Shown piece by piece: positions 5,486-6,519 of a stretch of 6,519 nt of DNA; within the stretch, counting starts at the first letter, position 1; every line of letters begins with the position of its first letter. The notes under the pieces are model-generated. The model did no database searches and was not told the origin of the DNA. It saw nothing but the letters and a program-made list of their open reading frames with translations. Location: NCBI GenBank assembly GCA_947575425.1, contig CANPNQ010000060.1, forward strand, positions 1 to 6,519. Reading direction: 5' to 3'. The position numbers and the translations under genes were made by a program. Source of the stretch: an uncultured Erysipelotrichaceae bacterium (GTDB lineage Bacteria; Bacillota_I; Bacilli_A; Erysipelotrichales; Erysipelotrichaceae).

Positions 5486-6157
5486 TTGGTTCATCAGTTA
5501 GAAACAACGCAAAAGGAAAATGTGGAAAAGGCGGCTCGCTTGTTTGCGGATGCGCTGAAAAACGGTGGTATGCTTCAGGCATTTGGATCCGGTCATTCTC
5601 AGGCCGGTGCCAGTGAATTATGCTTCAGAGCCGGTGGCTTTATTCCAACCAAGCAGATTAAGGAACCGGCAGGTGGAGCCTATGAAGGAATTGAGGGGGT
5701 TGGCTCCAGCTTTATGAAGAAGGTAGATGTGCGTGAGCATGATGTCGTTGTGCTGATCTCTAATTCTGGCAGAAACCCTTTACCGATCGAAATTGCGATC
5801 GGAGCAAAAGAAAAGGGCGCTAAGGTTGTTGTGATCACTTCTTTGGGAGCAAGCAAGAAGCTGACTTCCAAGCATTCCTCCGGTAAGAATTTATATGAAT
5901 TTGGAGATGTCGTTTTGGATAATTGTGTCGCAGATGGAGATGCGATGATCGAATTAAATGGTTTGGACACCAAGATCTGCGGTATGTCTGCGATTACGAC
6001 AGCGGTATTGGTTCAGGCAGCGGTTTGCCGCGCGTCGCAGATGCTGCTGGAGGAGGGAATTGTCCCGCCGGTATTCAAATCACAGAATATCGATGGCGGA
6101 CCGGAATATAACGATGCATTGTTGGCGAAGTATTTCGATCGCATGTATCACGTATAA
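5486..6157 (+). CDS. SIS-domain phosphosugar-binding protein (COG4821/UPF0309-type), start uncertain
   Basis: Single-SIS-domain protein, probably a cytoplasmic sugar-phosphate isomerase or binding protein; the reaction is not known for this family. From TTG 5486 it has 223 residues. It shows GSGHSQ (34-39) and SNSGRNP (92-98), the two sugar-phosphate loops, then DNCVADGDA (145-153) and SQNIDGG (199-205), typical of this group. The TTG lacks a ribosome binding site at normal spacing (AAGG ends 20 bases away). The same frame stays open back to a TAG at 5444-5446, and the upstream residues (F-K-V-Y-S-C-V-I-D-L before VHQLETTQ) resemble the family's usual N-terminal helix. A full-length protein would begin near 5456, where the codon is ATA. 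The gene may thus use a rare start or be N-terminally impaired. It is divergent from the RpiR-type regulator and monocistronic, with a terminator at 6203. Confidence 0.85.
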   Translation: MVHQLETTQKENVEKAARLFADALKNGGMLQAFGSGHSQAGASELCFRAGGFIPTKQIKEPAGGAYEGIEGVGSSFMKKVDVREHDVVVLISNSGRNPLPIEIAIGAKEKGAKVVVITSLGASKKLTSKHSSGKNLYEFGDVVLDNCVADGDAMIELNGLDTKICGMSAITTAVLVQAAVCRASQMLLEEGIVPPVFKSQNIDGGPEYNDALLAKYFDRMYHV

Positions 6158-6202
6158 GCATAGTATCTTGTTTTATAGGAGAGCGAATATAGAGCGTCAT
6201 GT

Positions 6203-6232
6203 AGACACTTCCATCCGGAGGTGTCTTTGTTT
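6203..6232 (+). terminator. Intrinsic terminator after the SIS-domain gene
   Basis: AGACACTTCC (6203-6212) pairs with GGAGGTGTCT (6217-6226), one G-U pair included, around the loop ATCC. The tail TTTGTTT follows. It lies 45 bp after the stop codon. Confidence 0.85.
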
Positions 6233-6414
6233 ATCCCCAGCAGATGCTTTCGCTGAAGATGGAGAGGATATTTTAAGTATAAGGATCGCCCCTTTTGATT
6301 GCGTTTATCCTAACGGGCGATGTAGTAGAATCCAATCGTATTCTGTGTGAGCATCGCATGGCGATGATGTGCAGTGATGGCTTTATCGGCGATCGCTATA
6401 GTATTTCCGTATGA
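6231..6414 (+). pseudogene. Possible frame-broken fragment of an amidohydrolase/deacylase-like gene
   Basis: Two adjacent frames give protein-like sequence that would join at about 6285-6310. The first (from 6231) reads SPADAFAEDGEDILSIRIAPFD. The second (6283-6411, stop TGA 6412-6414) reads LTGDVVESNRILCEHRMAM and then MCSDGFIGD. The order 'DAF..E.G(D) ... V..IL.H....M..SDG' resembles the C-terminal half of N-acyl-D-amino-acid deacylase-type amidohydrolases, where HP..M(I/V)GSDG is typical. That match is from memory of the family and is weak. There is no intact start, and the piece is far shorter than any amidohydrolase (about 450-550 residues). If real, it is a remnant of a catabolic gene once downstream of the SIS gene. 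A purine-rich GGAGAG at 6178-6183 with no start codon after it may belong to the same relic. Confidence 0.35.
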
Positions 6415-6519
6415 AACATAACAGCAGATCAAGCAAGTGGCAGATTCTTCTGTCGTTTTTGTGTATCTTCTCTTTGGATTTCATTATCATTTTTACCTCT
6501 ATCCGTTCCATCCACATGT
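6411..6519 (+). CDS. Possible start of a membrane protein, cut by the window end
   Basis: An ATG at 6411 opens a frame that stays open to the end of the window (36 codons). It encodes a short basic N-terminus (MKHNSRSSKW) and then a hydrophobic stretch at about residues 11-30 (QILLSFLCIFSLDFIIIFTS). This pattern fits a transmembrane segment or signal anchor. The product is not recognisable. The ATG overlaps the TGA of the preceding relic frame (ATGA), but there is no clear Shine-Dalgarno. Because it is short and lacks a ribosome binding site, it may be chance; sequence beyond the window would settle it. Confidence 0.35.
   Translation, partial: MKHNSRSSKWQILLSFLCIFSLDFIIIFTSIRSIHM

Noticed and set aside
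5958..6350. 130-codon plus-strand frame overlapping the end of the SIS-domain gene
   Set aside because: The first two-thirds are an out-of-frame shadow of the SIS gene, rich in Arg and Cys, and it crosses the terminator at 6203-6232. Only its last part is kept as a piece of the possible relic.
6383..6490. 35-codon minus-strand frame with an AGAGG-like site before its ATG
   Set aside because: It is short, has no recognisable pattern, and lies opposite the relic and the possible membrane-protein start. It is not supported enough to call.
1..6519. CRISPR array, tRNA, rRNA or insertion sequence
   Set aside because: No spaced direct repeats, no cloverleaf-like sequence, no rRNA segments and no transposase-like frame were seen on either strand.

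Overview
The window looks like the chromosome of a low-to-moderate GC Firmicute. The conserved order ecfA2 - ecfT - truA - rplM - rpsI is typical of that phylum, and gene density, Shine-Dalgarno strength and promoter style agree. Protein flavour suggests an Erysipelotrichia-type gut relative, but that is an impression only; no rRNA or other taxonomic marker is present.

Positions 1-2969 hold a tightly packed plus-strand run. It contains the 3' part of the ATPase gene ecfA2, then ecfT, the tRNA pseudouridine synthase gene truA, and a PHP-domain phosphoesterase of the histidinol-phosphatase type. All junctions overlap (8 bp, about 1 bp and 56 bp), so translation is probably coupled. The PHP gene between truA and rplM is the unusual member of an otherwise standard block. 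From 2970 to 3153 lies a strong sigma-A-type promoter (TTGACT, 17 bp, TACAAT) followed by a short leader that can fold into two hairpins. It drives rplM-rpsI (ribosomal proteins L13 and S9), which ends at a clear intrinsic terminator (4045-4068).

Positions 4069-4486 carry no intact gene. They hold a probable decayed open frame with two in-frame stops and a long-stem hairpin that can terminate transcription from both sides.

Positions 4487-6157 form a divergent regulatory pair: a minus-strand MurR/RpiR-family repressor (HTH plus SIS domain) and a plus-strand SIS-domain phosphosugar-binding protein of the COG4821/UPF0309 type. The 165-bp space between them has two back-to-back promoters and two copies of a 16-bp element, in inverted orientation, each containing the palindrome GAATA-TTT-TATTC. 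One copy overlaps the expected transcription start of the SIS gene and the other sits between the two promoters. This is the most informative piece of the window and reads as a local sugar-phosphate-responsive switch. The SIS gene has no conventional start codon where its family's N-terminus should begin.

Positions 6158-6519 contain a terminator, what appears to be a frame-broken fragment of an amidohydrolase/deacylase-like gene, and the beginning of a possible membrane protein that runs off the end. Together the last two regions suggest a small amino-sugar or acyl-amino-acid utilisation locus that has partly eroded. I do not see a wholly new system here; the operator layout, the missing start codon and the gene remnants are the points worth following.
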